Source of the DNA: Phoronis australis
Taxonomy: Eukaryota; Phoronida; Phoronidae
DNA length: 64,000 nt
Reading direction: 5' to 3'
NCBI GenBank assembly: GCA_002633005.1
Contig: NMRA01000431.1
Location: forward strand, 273,708-337,707
Shown here: positions 31,681-45,403 of the stretch, piece by piece
How the letters are laid out: each line of letters opens with the position of its first letter
Position numbering within the stretch: position 1 is the stretch's first letter
Position numbers and translations under genes: made by a program
The notes under the pieces: model-generated
Seen by the model: only the letters and a program-made list of their open reading frames with translations
Database searches by the model: none
What the model was told of the DNA's origin: nothing

Positions 31681-31840
31681 TTAAGACCTTTTAGAAAGAA
31701 AACTCTGCTGCCTCAAATGATTAAGACCTTTTAGAAAGAAAACTCTGCTGCCTCAAATGATTAAGACCTTTTAGAAAGAAAACTCTGCTGCCTCAAATGA
31801 TTAAGACCTTTTAGAAAGAAAACTCTGCTGCCTCAAATGA
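31681..31840 (+). repeat. Four identical 40-bp tandem copies
   Basis: The unit starts TTAAGACCTTTTAGAAAGAA and ends CTGCCTCAAATGA. All four copies are identical, so it is very young or kept uniform. Good polymorphic-marker candidate. Confidence 0.97.
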
Positions 31841-34129
31841 TTAATTCAACATTTCCCGAAGAAGGTCTGTTACTTCAGTGTTCGAGAAACCAGTGTTACC
31901 ATGACAGGACAGTGACTACCTCTCATGAGAAATTGTTAAATAGTGTAAGTGTATGAGTGGACTCTTCTCTCAGTTGTTGTGGACGGTCAACGGGCGTGAA
32001 CGGCGCCAGAACCATCTGACGCAAAGCCCCGGCTGACAGACCAGAGATTCACGAGACCGATCATTGTAGTGAATGAGCCAACAGAAGTGTTATATTTCTT
32101 CCACGATCTCTGAAGTTATGGCCGACTAACTTGAGAAAACGGAGTGCACAATGTAGTATCGATTTGGTGTTGACAATAAATTTTTACTAGGTGACTTTTG
32201 ACCGAGGAGCGTTGATACAAGTTAAAATATTTAGCTCATAATTTACATCTCGTCACAATCGACTTGCCGGCTTCGCCGTCTTGTATTTGTCCATGTTTAC
32301 TTCAAAACACGTGGCTGAAAGAATTCCGAGATCAGGGACACGTAGACTATTTATGTGCGATTATTGTACTTCGAGTGTTGCGTTCACTTGCATTTACTCT
32401 GTTTAACAGTTTAATCAGGCGTGGATCATTCAGAGCCGAATCACTGTATTTTGTTAAGTCTAACAAACAAAAGAGTCGAGCACGCCGTCTTGAGAATATC
32501 CAGTTCACACACGGCTGTGTATTCACTACTTGCACGAACTGTTCTGTTTAAATTACAATGGTTCTGCTTGTTTGGAGCACGCGCTCTTTCACGTTTGCGT
32601 TGTTCAAATTAATGCTAAAACGAGAAACTGTGTCCTAAACAACAATGCGCAACAATCGTTTTTTGCAGCGCCACCGAAGTGTGCAAGTAGTAATAACATG
32701 ATATGATTGTGTCAAAATTTGCATATTCTGTGGATTATCACATCACAGATGTATTACACGTAGATACAGTGGAACTACGACACAGCCATTCAGGCATCTG
32801 CACAAATGTAGGCTTTAGAACTGCTGGGCTAGACAGAATTTCAAATCCAATCATTATTTTAACATTTTCAGTTATTTTCTTACCATAGATAATCTGAAAA
32901 GTCGTAATTCAAATTCAGGCCCATGGGTTCAGTCGAAGTGATGAATCTTCGGCCGGAGTCACCGCCCTCGGAGAAGTGAATCTTAGGAGTAATGCCTGTC
33001 TGTATAACGGTGGTTGCTTAGTCATACTTGGGCCAAAAGCGTGCAGTAGTGGACTTGTGCGCTCGTGATGGCGCGCTCGAGTGATAGGGGTAGTTTTCCG
33101 ACATACCGTCTACACGTCACCAAGTTAACTGTGACATTACAGGATGTGCGCGAGCCGACGACCGTCCCACGATGCATTTGAAAAACGACAGTCGCCGTTA
33201 ATTGAGGAAGTTTTGCTTAGATTGAATTCCCAAACTGGTCAAATTTTAATGCAGGGATCAAAACGTGGGCCCTGGGGTCTCCCGAGTGTACTCTATGATG
33301 CGAGACAGGCTATTTGTGATGTGATTGTTTCTTCATGTAACTGAGTTAGTCCTGTATTACCCGTCTCCGAGGTCCCTACTTTTTGCTTATTCCATCTATT
33401 GGCGTGCGAAGGTACGACGTTGTCAAAAGTACATATGTCGACTTTGGTTGGTTATCTACACAACGGTCGTTTTTATCAAAGCAGTTGCTTTTACTAGAGT
33501 GACGCTCTTATAATGAAGTGCGTCCATTGCTGTGATTATGGGTGGCAATACCGGACGTCAGCGATAACTCTTGCATTCATACAATATATAATTTTCACAA
33601 ATATGGTCAATGGAGCTCACCTAGAATGTCCCGACATCCACCGGTATATTCAGGGGTGGCACTATGGCAACAGCCATTTTCCGATAAAGCCGTGACATTG
33701 AATACTTCTTGTCGCTAGATGGCGATCGAGTAGTTAGTGCACAGTGTTCTTGAACGGAGATTTAATCCAAGGGGATTTCTCAACGTTTTTTTTTAAATAA
33801 ACCACCTTACGTGGAGAAAGTAGATACCGGATTAACCAGCTCAACATGGGAACCATCAGCAGTGTGACTCTTTCTTGGCTGCTGCAGAGAAGGACTGAGC
33901 ACCTGTGGACCTGTCCAATGTGCAGTGATGTCTGTCCCTGAGACAATGACAATGACACTTTTTTTAAATAAGTTCATGCGACCATCATGCCTCACATTAC
34001 CACTGTAGTGGGGTCGGACACTCAAATAATGCCCAACGTCTCAAAATGTTCGTGAATGAAAAAAAGAGTATCGTCACAGAATTTAAAGTTGGTTCAAGCG
34101 ACAGTCGTTTTTTATGCTCCCACAACGCT

Positions 34130-34246
34130 AAAAGTTACATTTCTAACGTTCATTCCTTGCCACGGAGCGGAACCCTTTTCACTCGCAAAGTTACATTTCT
34201 AATACTCGTTCTTTGCCACGGAGCGGAACCCTTTTCACTCTCAATA
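34130..34246 (+). repeat. Two-copy tandem repeat, about 60 bp
   Basis: AAAGTTACATTTCTAA, a short variable part, then TTGCCACGGAGCGGAACCC and TTTTCACTC occur twice in succession with a few differences. Confidence 0.85.
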
Positions 34247-37200
34247 AAACATTTATCATCTACCGGAACTCAACGATCGATGCACGGAACCTGAACTACA
34301 ACTGCGCACAACAGGGCTTTCAGTCATTATTAAAACATGTGCGTGGTAAGATTCTTGGTGTGGTAAATGAAATTGCTAGGCGGGATATAAGTTGTGTGGA
34401 GAGTTTTCAGAGTCCTATCCTCGCCGTAAGGGTCCGATTACCTCCCCTGATGGCGGCACTCAAAATGAATGAATGGTGAATTCTCTCCTGCAGCACCGAC
34501 GCCGTATATAAAAATTACGTTTGTGCACAATTATTATTGTCAAAAATTTAAGAAGAATAGAAAAGTAATGCAGCTAGCGTATAACTGCATTTGCATGATT
34601 GCCAATTCAAACATACACCAATACCTATAAAAACATACGCAGCATCATGCAATCCAGTAGGCCTATAACAGCGGCACATATTTAGTCAGCAACCGCTGCT
34701 GTCCAGCTTTTAATGAAGTTGCATCAAAATAGCCCATTTCGCATCGCCCCGTTACACGCGCTGTGTTTACCTTTCTTGTGTTTTGTCACTAATGGATGGA
34801 GACCTGGTTGCTGTACATCCACCTGTTCCCGTCTGTCAGCAGTATGTGACGCTATGGAGGTAGCACATCGTTATCCCGCTCTGTAACAAGAAAAATGACA
34901 GTATATGTATATCTATATATATATACATAAATGTAACTGGCACAGCTAATTGAATAGTACCAGCGAAATACCTCTTGTCATATCGCATTACAAGTAAAAT
35001 AACATTAGTTTAGATTGACGTACAGACCCGCCTATTCTAAGGTTTGACGTTGGGGGTCCGTTGGCTATTCGATTATCAGTTACAAATAAACACGGTCATC
35101 TAACGTTCTATCTTTTCCGAACAAACTCTGTAATTTAATTGACAAGAGATGATCATTACTTCTTGCTGGTGTTTCTAACACAAATGTTCTGTATGCCGTG
35201 TTGTTTAGAAAACTGGAGGCCCTTGAGCAAACCATTTTCTCTGGTGAGACTGATATCCCCCGGCTATCGCTTTCAAAACTTAACAAATTTGGCTACTTGA
35301 TGTTTATTTGACTTGTCAATCAAAGGATGGTTACCCAAAGAGACTTGTTGTACTTGTTGAAATTACTAATCATAAATATTTTGATAAGGCCACTCTAATG
35401 TAAAGGTTAGTTGTGTACCACACGGCAAGTGAGCCTGCCATGGACATTTAGTTCTCATGAGATGTTATTAAAGATAAATTTACAAAACAGAATTTGAGCT
35501 GCTCTTTTGACGCTCACGATATCCCCTGTTCAAGAAGAGGAAAACAACGCGTGCATTGTTAAAATTATTGGCTACAGATTCATTTAAGGTCGGGTGCGGT
35601 TTCCTAAATTTGCTGTCAAAATAATCACACGTTTATATAACGGTGTGTGGGAGTTGGTTAATAGAAACCCAGGCACTGACACTTGTACCAGGTGTAACAA
35701 TAGGCAAAGTATCAAAAAGCAAACTATAAGTTGCTCATTTTGTTATTGGCTACAATTAATGAGTATTACATTTTTGAATAAAAGATAATTTCACATCTTC
35801 GTAGGAATACATGTATCGATGGAAATTCCGTAACCTACGCGTTCACACTGTCGCAAATCTGGTGACAAGGGTTGTTGTTAGCAATAGAAGCAGACACCCT
35901 CGGTAATGACCAAACATGTTGAAACAAACAAATCAACAAACTGAACACTGAGGTGAAATGCTGTCAGATCAATGAATTTCTTCAAATTTACGCCCAGCCT
36001 TTCGTCGACAAATTAATGCATTACAATTTACTATTCGTCATGCGGTGTTAGCTTCTGGAACGTTTGAATACACGTACTGTTCGGTGCAAACCAGCTGATA
36101 GAAAACTTAACAAATTGTGCATACGCCTCCCCCCAAAAATCGGAATGGTGTTGAATTTCCCACGATGTTTAATGTCAAAATATTTTTGTCTTGTTTGCAT
36201 GGGTTGTTCCTAGCTTTAGCTCAACAAGGTAATAATCAAAAATAAACATTCAAATTGTATTTGAAAAATCAATATCTAGCCTGAAACCGATGTTTGAAAT
36301 CTTTAAATAGGCTGTGGACCCTAGTCATTACTATTTCCCGTTTCGTCACAATTTTTGAGTTGTCCACCATTATGACGCGATTTGGACCCATAAATAGGAA
36401 TAAAATGCAGACACATTACATTTTCGAAATTTTTTACCGGTCTTGGATTTTTCAAGTATCCACGGGGGCAATTTAGTAGTGGATATTTTTACAAAATTAT
36501 GTGTTTGAGATAATCAGTGTGGTCGTACAACGGTTGCATTGAATGCTCCCGACGAGTTCATTGTATGCTCCCCGGGAGTTCATAAGGATTGGGATTGACC
36601 AGGTCCATGGCCCGCTAATAATTTTCGAAGTGATTAATAATTGACAGAGCTACGTAAATCTGGCCTAATTATTATCGTAATTTTTAATTTTGGGTTCTTA
36701 ACGTGGAGATGGTCAATTTTTTATAAAGTTGAATAGAGCCAGTAATAATACAGGGCAAAGTGTCATTCAGCACGGTGGCGACTTGAGTATCTCCAATTTG
36801 TCATTAACTGTTTGGCTATTAGTGTCCAACTGTTTTGGGTGTGGAACACGTGCCTTTTACCGCCTAAACAACTGCAGATAGGTTTCAATTCCATGATTTA
36901 ACAAGTTTTTCTCCAATAATTTTGTATGTGACCCCAACAGATAAAGTGAACGAAATGGAAACCACCTTGAAACAACCATGAAAGTGACACGAATCTACGG
37001 TAAAACACAGCACAGACTTATAAAATTTGACGAGACGTGTTCCATTCACTTAGTACAATCGACAGCCTTCAGCGACTATATGCCACGTTCCAGACAGAGT
37101 AATAGGTTAAGTCAGAAGTTAGCATTTTTGTTCAAGGTTGTCTTTTCACCGAACATTTTATGTCAGACAAAAAACGACTAAGATGGTTTGCTAAAATTTG

Positions 37201-40200
37201 CGAATTCGAAAAAGCTGAATATGTATGCATTGCCTAGGCTCATTCGATATAATCGTGAAATTAGAAGAACGCTGTAATGCCTTCAATTAAGAATTCAACA
37301 TTGACAGCTAAATAGCGGAAAAATAGAACCCTAGAAAAATGTCCAAATTTGGCCAGCTTTGAAACGTCATATGGCTGATCGGATTCATACTAAATTTTCA
37401 AATAGTATGATTTATACTCAGTTCCCTAATATCAGAATCATAATCAGAAATGTTTATTAAATATAAGCCTTGGTCTCATAAGTCAGTTTACATTACAACT
37501 TTACTATGATGAAATGTCAGCTCTTAACACTGTTTTTCTTGAAGTATAAAGCGCCAGGCTTTTTAGTTGTGCATTGAGCATCTAAAACGAGCAAGTTTTT
37601 CCTTAAGTAAATGTCTAATAAGTACAAGACATTTTAACACTGTAGTTCTATATTGATAGTACAATATAATTGATACTTAGTCGAATTATTAGTTACAGAT
37701 TAACAGTTTTGAACGGTACTGTCAAACAATCTCTGACGAAATTATAAAAGAAATCAATCTACATCACCCGGTCCGTATTAATTATACCCTCCATGCGTAG
37801 TTACCTAATACGAAAAGTTCTACTTTTGTACGAAGGCTATCAAAATAAGACTTTTATGATTTTTCTGAAAAAACGTCAAATGAAAGGAAATCGAAATTAT
37901 AATTTAGAAAACTGTTATGTCATTTTTTAGATTTCGTGTTGACCATTTACATCAAATCAGATGATCACATTGTTACCATTGTGTTGCCATGAACTTAGCT
38001 TTCTTTCTTTGCTAAATTTACTAAATGAAAGACCTGGTCACGTCACCCAATTAACGGCTGGTTTGTATAGAGATAAAATCAAATTCTACAGGCTCTCTAC
38101 TTTCACAAAGTATATTTATTGAGTTATAGGTATCACAAAGAAGATAACTTTTCTCTGTCGTACTGAAGTGGGCGCTAAAAGTTGATGAGTCTGTTTGTGA
38201 TGCTGTGCCGAGAACCGGAACCAAGCGCACGTGCTCATATGTGAATCGCAACAACACAATAGAAATTTGTCAAAATCGTAACTTAAACTATTTGAATTGA
38301 AAACACAAAGAAGAGATACAGATCACACAGACATTTATGCACGTATAAAGGGTCAATACATGGAATAGCCACTTCCGGCTGCAAACGAAGCATTATGCGC
38401 TTGTAAGTAGGACTTCGGGCAAAGCGCATGCTGGAAGACCGCATTATCTCGCAAAAAGCGAAGTAGTCTGAATGTGGGCATACAGACACGATACGTTTTC
38501 AATCGCTATTTATGAATCGAAGTGTTTACTCATGGACGTTTGACATCTATCTTGTTCTTCCTTTAAAAATCTTTCTTCATAAGGGGCTGGGAACGAACAG
38601 TAACCCTAACCGAGCGAAGTGCGCATTGCAGGCGTTGACAGTATTCATAACACTGGCCCATTGTGGTGCTTAGGTTCGGACTGGCTTAAAATAGAACAAA
38701 AATAGGCTCGCTTTTTAGCACTGTGAGAAAACATCACGTGCTTAGATCACGTACGTCACAACGTGAGTGCGGTTAATTATTGGTTCCCATACGATTGGCT
38801 TGATTAGTAGCTTACGTGTATACAATCAGTTGTCAACCATTGCAATTATTTTGACATGTTCCCCATTTGGACGTTCAACATAGGTCTATCGAAGTCGGCT
38901 TCAACAACAAGAAATGGCCATTCTTTCCTGAAGTTTCTTATGTTACGAAATTACAATGACGGGAGGTTCTTAAGTGTGTTGAAAACAAAACAACTAACAC
39001 ATTGACGTAAACACGCTGCATTTCAATTCAGAGTGCAGTTCGCAATGAGTGCGGACTGCATTTAGGCACTTTTACGCTCCACATGCAAGATAATAAGTTA
39101 ACTGTTTCATCTGGGCACAAACACCACAATTCTAAAAGAAAAAGTAGATTTTGTTATCATTTTTTCAGGTAGCTTACTGGTGGTCGCTCGGAGATGAAAT
39201 ACAGATTCATACCCGGATCCACAAGTAGTCAGTCGAGTTTTTCTGCACGTGTGATTTTGCAAAACATTTACTCGTAAATGCACATTTCCACAATATCATA
39301 ACGCTGTTGCCTACCAGGCCACCAAACCTTTTGTTCAGCCTCATTATTAGTCTGTGACATGTTACTTAGACTTGTGTTTTCGTGTAAACGTAAACACTGG
39401 ACACGCGCTCTTTTTCAAATGTCAAATTAAAACAACAAAAGACCTGCAAGTGCTTAAACTTGAGTAAACTACTAATTATGAACACCCAGCGGTTTTAACA
39501 CATTTACGACCGTGTACATGTGTACGTACCTTTTGACCAAGAAGTGCAGGGAAGGCTCGCCTTCGAATGATTGGTGGCGTTTGATCGACCATACAAGTTT
39601 TTTAAAAACTGTTTTCTGTCAGCAGCACCAGGCAGGTTTTGTTTGTAATTATTTTCATACCAAACAATACGTTTCACACCTGTCCTGTTGTTTTGGTTGA
39701 GGTGCGATGGAGCGAAATTGGCTCATTAATGCACTGTGACGCGTTGTTTGGATTACGGATGGCTGACTGGATAACCGATGCTATGTCGATCTTTTCTACT
39801 TTAATCAATATCATCCCGCGGACAACTTAAGCAACCAGAATACACCAAAAAGAAAGCATCCGTGAACAAATAAACCTAGATCCACTCGCTGGTGTGTAAC
39901 CATAAAGGGCCGATTGACCTTGTGCTATTCTGCATTGAAGCAACCTAACCTCAAAACAAAAACTTCTGTAGTTTGGAAAGCACTGAACTCTCCACAGATG
40001 ACTTTGACTCGGAAACAATAAATCTTCTTATCAGTAGAATTGAAAACACACGGTGAAAGAGCTAACAAAATTGTAGCTTACGTAAAAAACAATTTACACG
40101 TAATGGATACCAGAAAGCAGTGATCTACTTCGCGTCGGGCCGCATATACGGGCAAAACATTCAGTCTGAAACGAATGTCGTACCCAAGGTTAGACGCATT

Positions 40201-40807
40201 TTGCACTGATTTTACATGATAACAACAACAGTTCTTCCAATAAGCAACATTGAAAATGATATTTGATCAATCTAACCTGAATGTCACCCAACAGCCAGTG
40301 GAATCCAATGACGAACGTTGAAATCATCCCGTCGATCACTCACATAAATATATATATATACTACAGTCATAAATGGGTGATAACTGCTTTCTCAAATCAT
40401 TCATATTGAGTCCGTAGGACGTCTCCCAAGCATCGTTCAAAGGTAAATATTTATCAGTATCGAATACACCATCCCAGCTTCAAACATGGTCTTGCACACT
40501 TTTACATCTGTGAAACCCAAACAGCGCGAGCTTCTGCTAATGATCTGCAGATGTCACTGCTTATCTGTTCAACCCTCCAAGTTATTCGAGCTACAAGTTA
40601 TTTTTCACATGAACCTGGCAACTCAGAATTTGCTTTTTGTTGTCAAAAGGGATGGTGAAATGAGTAGATATGTACACGACCTCCTAGTTTACGTTTTAAT
40701 ATGCATGTTGTTTAATAGACTTTTTGATGATGGCCGAATCGTAGTTAATTTTAAACGGGATCTCGAGAACCACAGAATGTATTTTTTCTTGTCAAAACGA
40801 GTGGTGA

Positions 40808-40855
40808 ATACACACACACGCACATGCACACGCACACACACACAAACACACGTAA
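40808..40855. repeat. Imperfect (CA)n tract
   Basis: CACACACACGCACATGCACACGCAC and onward, followed by a TGCATGTG-rich tail. It explains the Thr/His-rich open frame over it. Confidence 0.9.
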
Positions 40856-43800
40856 ATATGCATTTGTATATGCATGTGTACAGACATGTTGGTGTGCATG
40901 TGTTGGTGTTTCGCTCTAAGGTTATGTTTACAATGAACACTTACATACTAATCTTGTCAAAGATGATAACAATTTGACAAGATACATGAACTAGCAATAA
41001 AACGCGTTATACATGTATGAACAGACACCCTTCACAGCACAGGAGAACATATATAGTAAAAGTTAACTTTTCCGACTTGTGATGGATTGGTACCATGAAA
41101 CGGTGGGATCGTTCTGGGTCACAGAGCTGGCCTTCATTTAGGCATCAAGATATATTTCTTTTGCCTTCGCGGTTACGTAAATTTGCATTGAAATAGTTTG
41201 GGTATCAACGAATGAGAAGTCACGAAAATATCCCTCAAGCACACATTCAAAACATGCACGAGTAATTATTGCCAGATTAGGCTTGTATAGCAAATGTCAG
41301 CCTACATGTATCAAATGAAACACGGTCAATACTTACCCTGCGTTCACATGAAGTATTGTTGTAGAGGAGATTCTACAATGGGCGTATTACCTAATGTGAA
41401 TCCAGCAAAACGGCATATCAAGTCACACTATGTATTGCTTTACGTGGCACTTTACAGTAAATCTATATTAGTGCCGTGAACTTGCTGAATGCTCCAAGGT
41501 TACTCGACTAGATTTTTGACAGTGTGCAGCTGGATACTGAACTTAGATCATTTGTCATTTAGAAACACTACGAGAAGAGATGCCATGTTGCCGGAAATAG
41601 TATAATTTGCAACAAAACTTTTTTTACATGTGGGAATCTTTTTGCAGATTTGTATAGTTGAAAAGGTAAACAACAAATTCCCAAAGCGATTAAAAAGTAA
41701 GAATTTAACACCTTTCGAGATCTACTACCTCCGAGCTGGAAGCAGACCAATCAAGATAGACAATCTTCCTCATTCACTCACCGCAAGGCCGTTCTCGTTA
41801 ACACCCTTCTTATCCCACATGGCCAATAATTGTGCCAAGCACGTACTACATGTCCCGGTGTTAATTAAGCACGTAAATGAGGTTTATGGGAAGAGAAATG
41901 AGTTTGTAAGAACAGAATTGTGGTTTATGAGAAAAGAACGTCGTCCTCATTGCGTTAATGAGAAAAGGACAGACTCTGTTAATGAGAACGCCTGTGCTGC
42001 CCTTCTGAGTCGATTCAAAGCTGTCGTTAACAATGAAATCAGGAGAGAAATTCGGTTCGTCTGAATATAAATTAGACTTACCTTAACATAAGTATCAAAA
42101 TCTGCAGAGGTCTCGATATTCGAACCTAGTTGCAACATCATATCTGCATGTGAAAACCCTCATTGGAAAATTAATTAACAGTAAATTAATCAACATTTGA
42201 CGTCGTTACGGCGGACTCTGCACTCTGTACCCAAGATTCCCCCACTGTTCGCAGGAATCTTAATTTAAGTTCACCTTTATCGCCCAGAGTATAATCAGCG
42301 CTGCATGCTACGGAACTCATGTAGGCCTACAGACAATTCTATGAACTGGCGTCTTCTCTTTAATCGACCATTTTAAAGCAAAAAAAAAATACGAGCTACC
42401 CAACACATCGATACTTGTGGCCTAAAAGCCGATTGAACCGATAAATGGAAAATTATATCACGTGTGTAACCAATCGATTTTGAGTTGTTCTTCATCGATA
42501 TTGGCAAATTAGTTCTAACATTTTCACGCTTGAAGACAAACTCAGATGCAGGCGTAGTGGATCAATTAAACGGGAAATATATTAGCTTACAAGCCAGGGA
42601 TGTACGTAGCATGAACGCCACACGTGCATGCTAATAGAACAATTAAGTTTACCGTAGTACTCTAATTACAACTATGTGTATTAAGACAAATATCTAGACT
42701 TTAAATCACTAAAAGTACATATTTTACGAAAGAAGAAAGCACTTAGAATTTGATTTCTGACTTTTTACCAATCTGTCATTAAGTGGGTCATGAGACCATG
42801 TTTTAGTAGAAATTGCAAAAAAGAAAGGTATGTTGATAGTAAAGCAACATTATCAGTAACATGATCAAATTTTATTTGATGTAAATGTTCAGGATGTTTT
42901 TGCAGTTTTCTAAGATATCATTTCGTTTTCGTTTTCATGAAACTTTTTTATTTTTTCATGAATATTATGAAAGTCCCATTTTTTGATAGCCCCTCATGCA
43001 AAAGTGGAAAAAAGGAATTGCTAACAAGTTTGTGGACAATAGTGCATACGGTATGTGGAAGTATCATATGAATAAGTTCAGTCACGTCACAGTGAGATAT
43101 GATGTTCCAAATTTATCTAAATTTTAATACGATCCTACTACATGGCCTTAAAATAGAAGCATCCAACATAGCATTACAATATGCCTGTGGTTCACTGTAC
43201 GCTGATTAGACTAATATGTCACATCACACTAAATCGAACTGTCGCACATTCACAAGTGACATCCTATCGAAATGAAGGTGTATAGCTGCCAAAGCCCTGC
43301 AAGCAGGGTGTCAGGAGGGAAGGATCTCTTACAAACGAATTTCCATTCACGTGTTTGTCAAGTCGTGCTCTAGCATAAAATGTTCTTTTCATTATTCTTA
43401 AAATGCAAATTATACACCGATAGCGGTACTTCTTTGACGCCACTTTATTGTCAATCTAAGCTTCCGTGACAATAGGTAACAAAAACGGAACAACTAAATT
43501 ATAAAACAGTTCAAAGTAATACGCGGGTGCTCTGGATAGGAAAATTAATTTCGACTTCAGTGACTGCATGGTGCACATGTGCAATTCAGCTTCGTCTTTG
43601 TATCGAGGCACTCGCTGTGGTTACCAGTTAGAATATACCCTCAGAGCAGTTATTATATAGACTTCACAACCACGTACAGTTTAATTATTTGTGCAAAATC
43701 TCTTACGCCATTACGGTGGTAAATTACTATAAACAATGTCGATATATGATCGAGTAGGCGCATACCAAATGGTTTCTAATTGGAACGCAAGAGAATAGTA

Positions 43801-45302
43801 CTCGAGTTGTTAATGTAATCAATTCATCTTGCAAGTCAAAACCAATATATTCGTTGCTGCACTTAATTTCACAACCACCCGCACACAGTTTCTCTTACCT
43901 CGTGAATCTAGCCGCGGTTGCCCCTGTGCTGTTTATCGGTCGAAATGGGGGGGAAACCTTTCGGATCGCGTTTTATTGTCATCAATCGAATAACACTCCA
44001 AATCTATGTAAATACGGAATAGATTTAATAGTAAATATACTTTGCCCACTTCAAATGATTGAATAAATAACTCAAGAGAACAAATTGTACCGAATATACA
44101 TTCTCTACTTTGTTAGGTCAATTTCCAGAGTTAGTTTTGATAATTCGTTTTATGTTCAATTGCGCCTATTTGCTCTGAACTTCCAGTCGAATACTCCTTG
44201 AGAAATACCTTGGTATCATTTCCCGATGTAAATATTTAATGAGCTTAATTCTTTGAGTTAGACATTTTCAGTTTGCTGAAGACTGTTCCAGAACTCTCCA
44301 CACAAAGATGATCCTAGCAAGTGTTTCAAAATGGCTTCCCTTGGTACGTGTGAACCGAAACGGTCCCAGGCACAGCATATTGCTCTTCCAAGAAAAAAAA
44401 ATAAAGTCAATGAGTGAAAGCTGGCAATACCAAATAAGAACACTCATGATTTGCGAGCCGCTAATCAACACACGCATCTTCGTTCCGGGATACTCCGAGC
44501 CACCGCACGGAAATCTCCGTGGACCTTGATAACTCTGAGAAGTTCCGGTAATCGAAACTTAACCAAAAATACATCAAATGTCTCGGCAACGATTCAGACG
44601 TTGGGAATTAATTCCTTAAAACGTACCTCTGCAAAAGTCCTATCTGACGTCGAATTCACCAGTTTATCAATTTAGGTCGATTGCTAAATTCATACCAGCA
44701 AATTTAAATTGGCTCACAAGAGCTCAGGGTACTAAGCGTTCACTAATCATATGAAATGTACTTATCGGTCTTGTGTTTGTTTTTAGAAATTTGCATGCTG
44801 ATATCGAACCAACGTATCACACTAAAAAAATGCCCACCGAGAATGTCAACATTTCAATTCTTGAAATTCAATGACCAAGAAGTGGAATAGTTTCAGAAAT
44901 TTTTCTTCGTTCCCTAAAAATCAGGAAAACAGGTGTGGTCTAATCGTGTGCCTTCATTTGTACATTTAGAAAAGCAAGGAAAAATATCATGTTAATCATT
45001 TGTCGTTGTTTCAATTTATTGTGGTCAATTTTTACATGAGAAAAAGCTTGTTGGTTTTACATTGATGGTTTCATTTTTAGCCACGGCATTTGCCCTCAAG
45101 CAATTGAGTAGAAAAATGCCTATTTCATGCATCGCAAGTCTTAGGAATGCCGCAGATACGGTGACACGCCTAAATCCGATCTATGGCTGTGACTGCACTT
45201 TTTACTTTTGATTGCCGTATCCGTTCTTCTTCAGTCAGTGTATATGTATGACTGAGGAGAAAGGTTATGTTGGAACTGGCTGTATGAGTGTACGTGCTCA
45301 AC

Positions 45303-45403
45303 TGTCGGGTAGGGTCAAATGTCGGATAGGGCCAAATATCGGGTAGGGCCAAATGTCGGGTAGGGCCAAATGTCGGGTAGGGCCAAATGTCGGGTAGGGC
45401 CAT
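45303..45403. repeat. Six-copy 17-bp tandem repeat
   Basis: TGTCGGGTAGGGCCAAA repeated six times with single-base variants in the first three copies. Confidence 0.95.

Larger units (their letters stand above)
29570..33999. other. Geneless stretch
   Basis: No gene supported. It contains a hairpin (29627-29695), a reversed GGCGGATCC-type repeat with one undetermined base (30300-30590), and a perfect 40-bp minisatellite (31681-31840). Confidence 0.45.
34000..45302. other. Geneless stretch, about 11 kb
   Basis: No gene supported on either strand. Open frames are short, lack splice context or overlap simple repeats. It includes a two-copy repeat at 34130-34246, a (CA)-rich tract at 40808-40855 and A/T-rich unique DNA. 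Confidence 0.45.

Noticed and set aside
40486-40977. 163-codon frame with ATG
   Set aside because: Half of it is translated CA-repeat (Thr/His runs), and the rest shows no domain or splice context.
41630-42064. 144-codon plus-strand frame
   Set aside because: No recognisable domain, no splice context. The lysine/arginine-rich end comes from repeated GTTAATGAGAA-like motifs.
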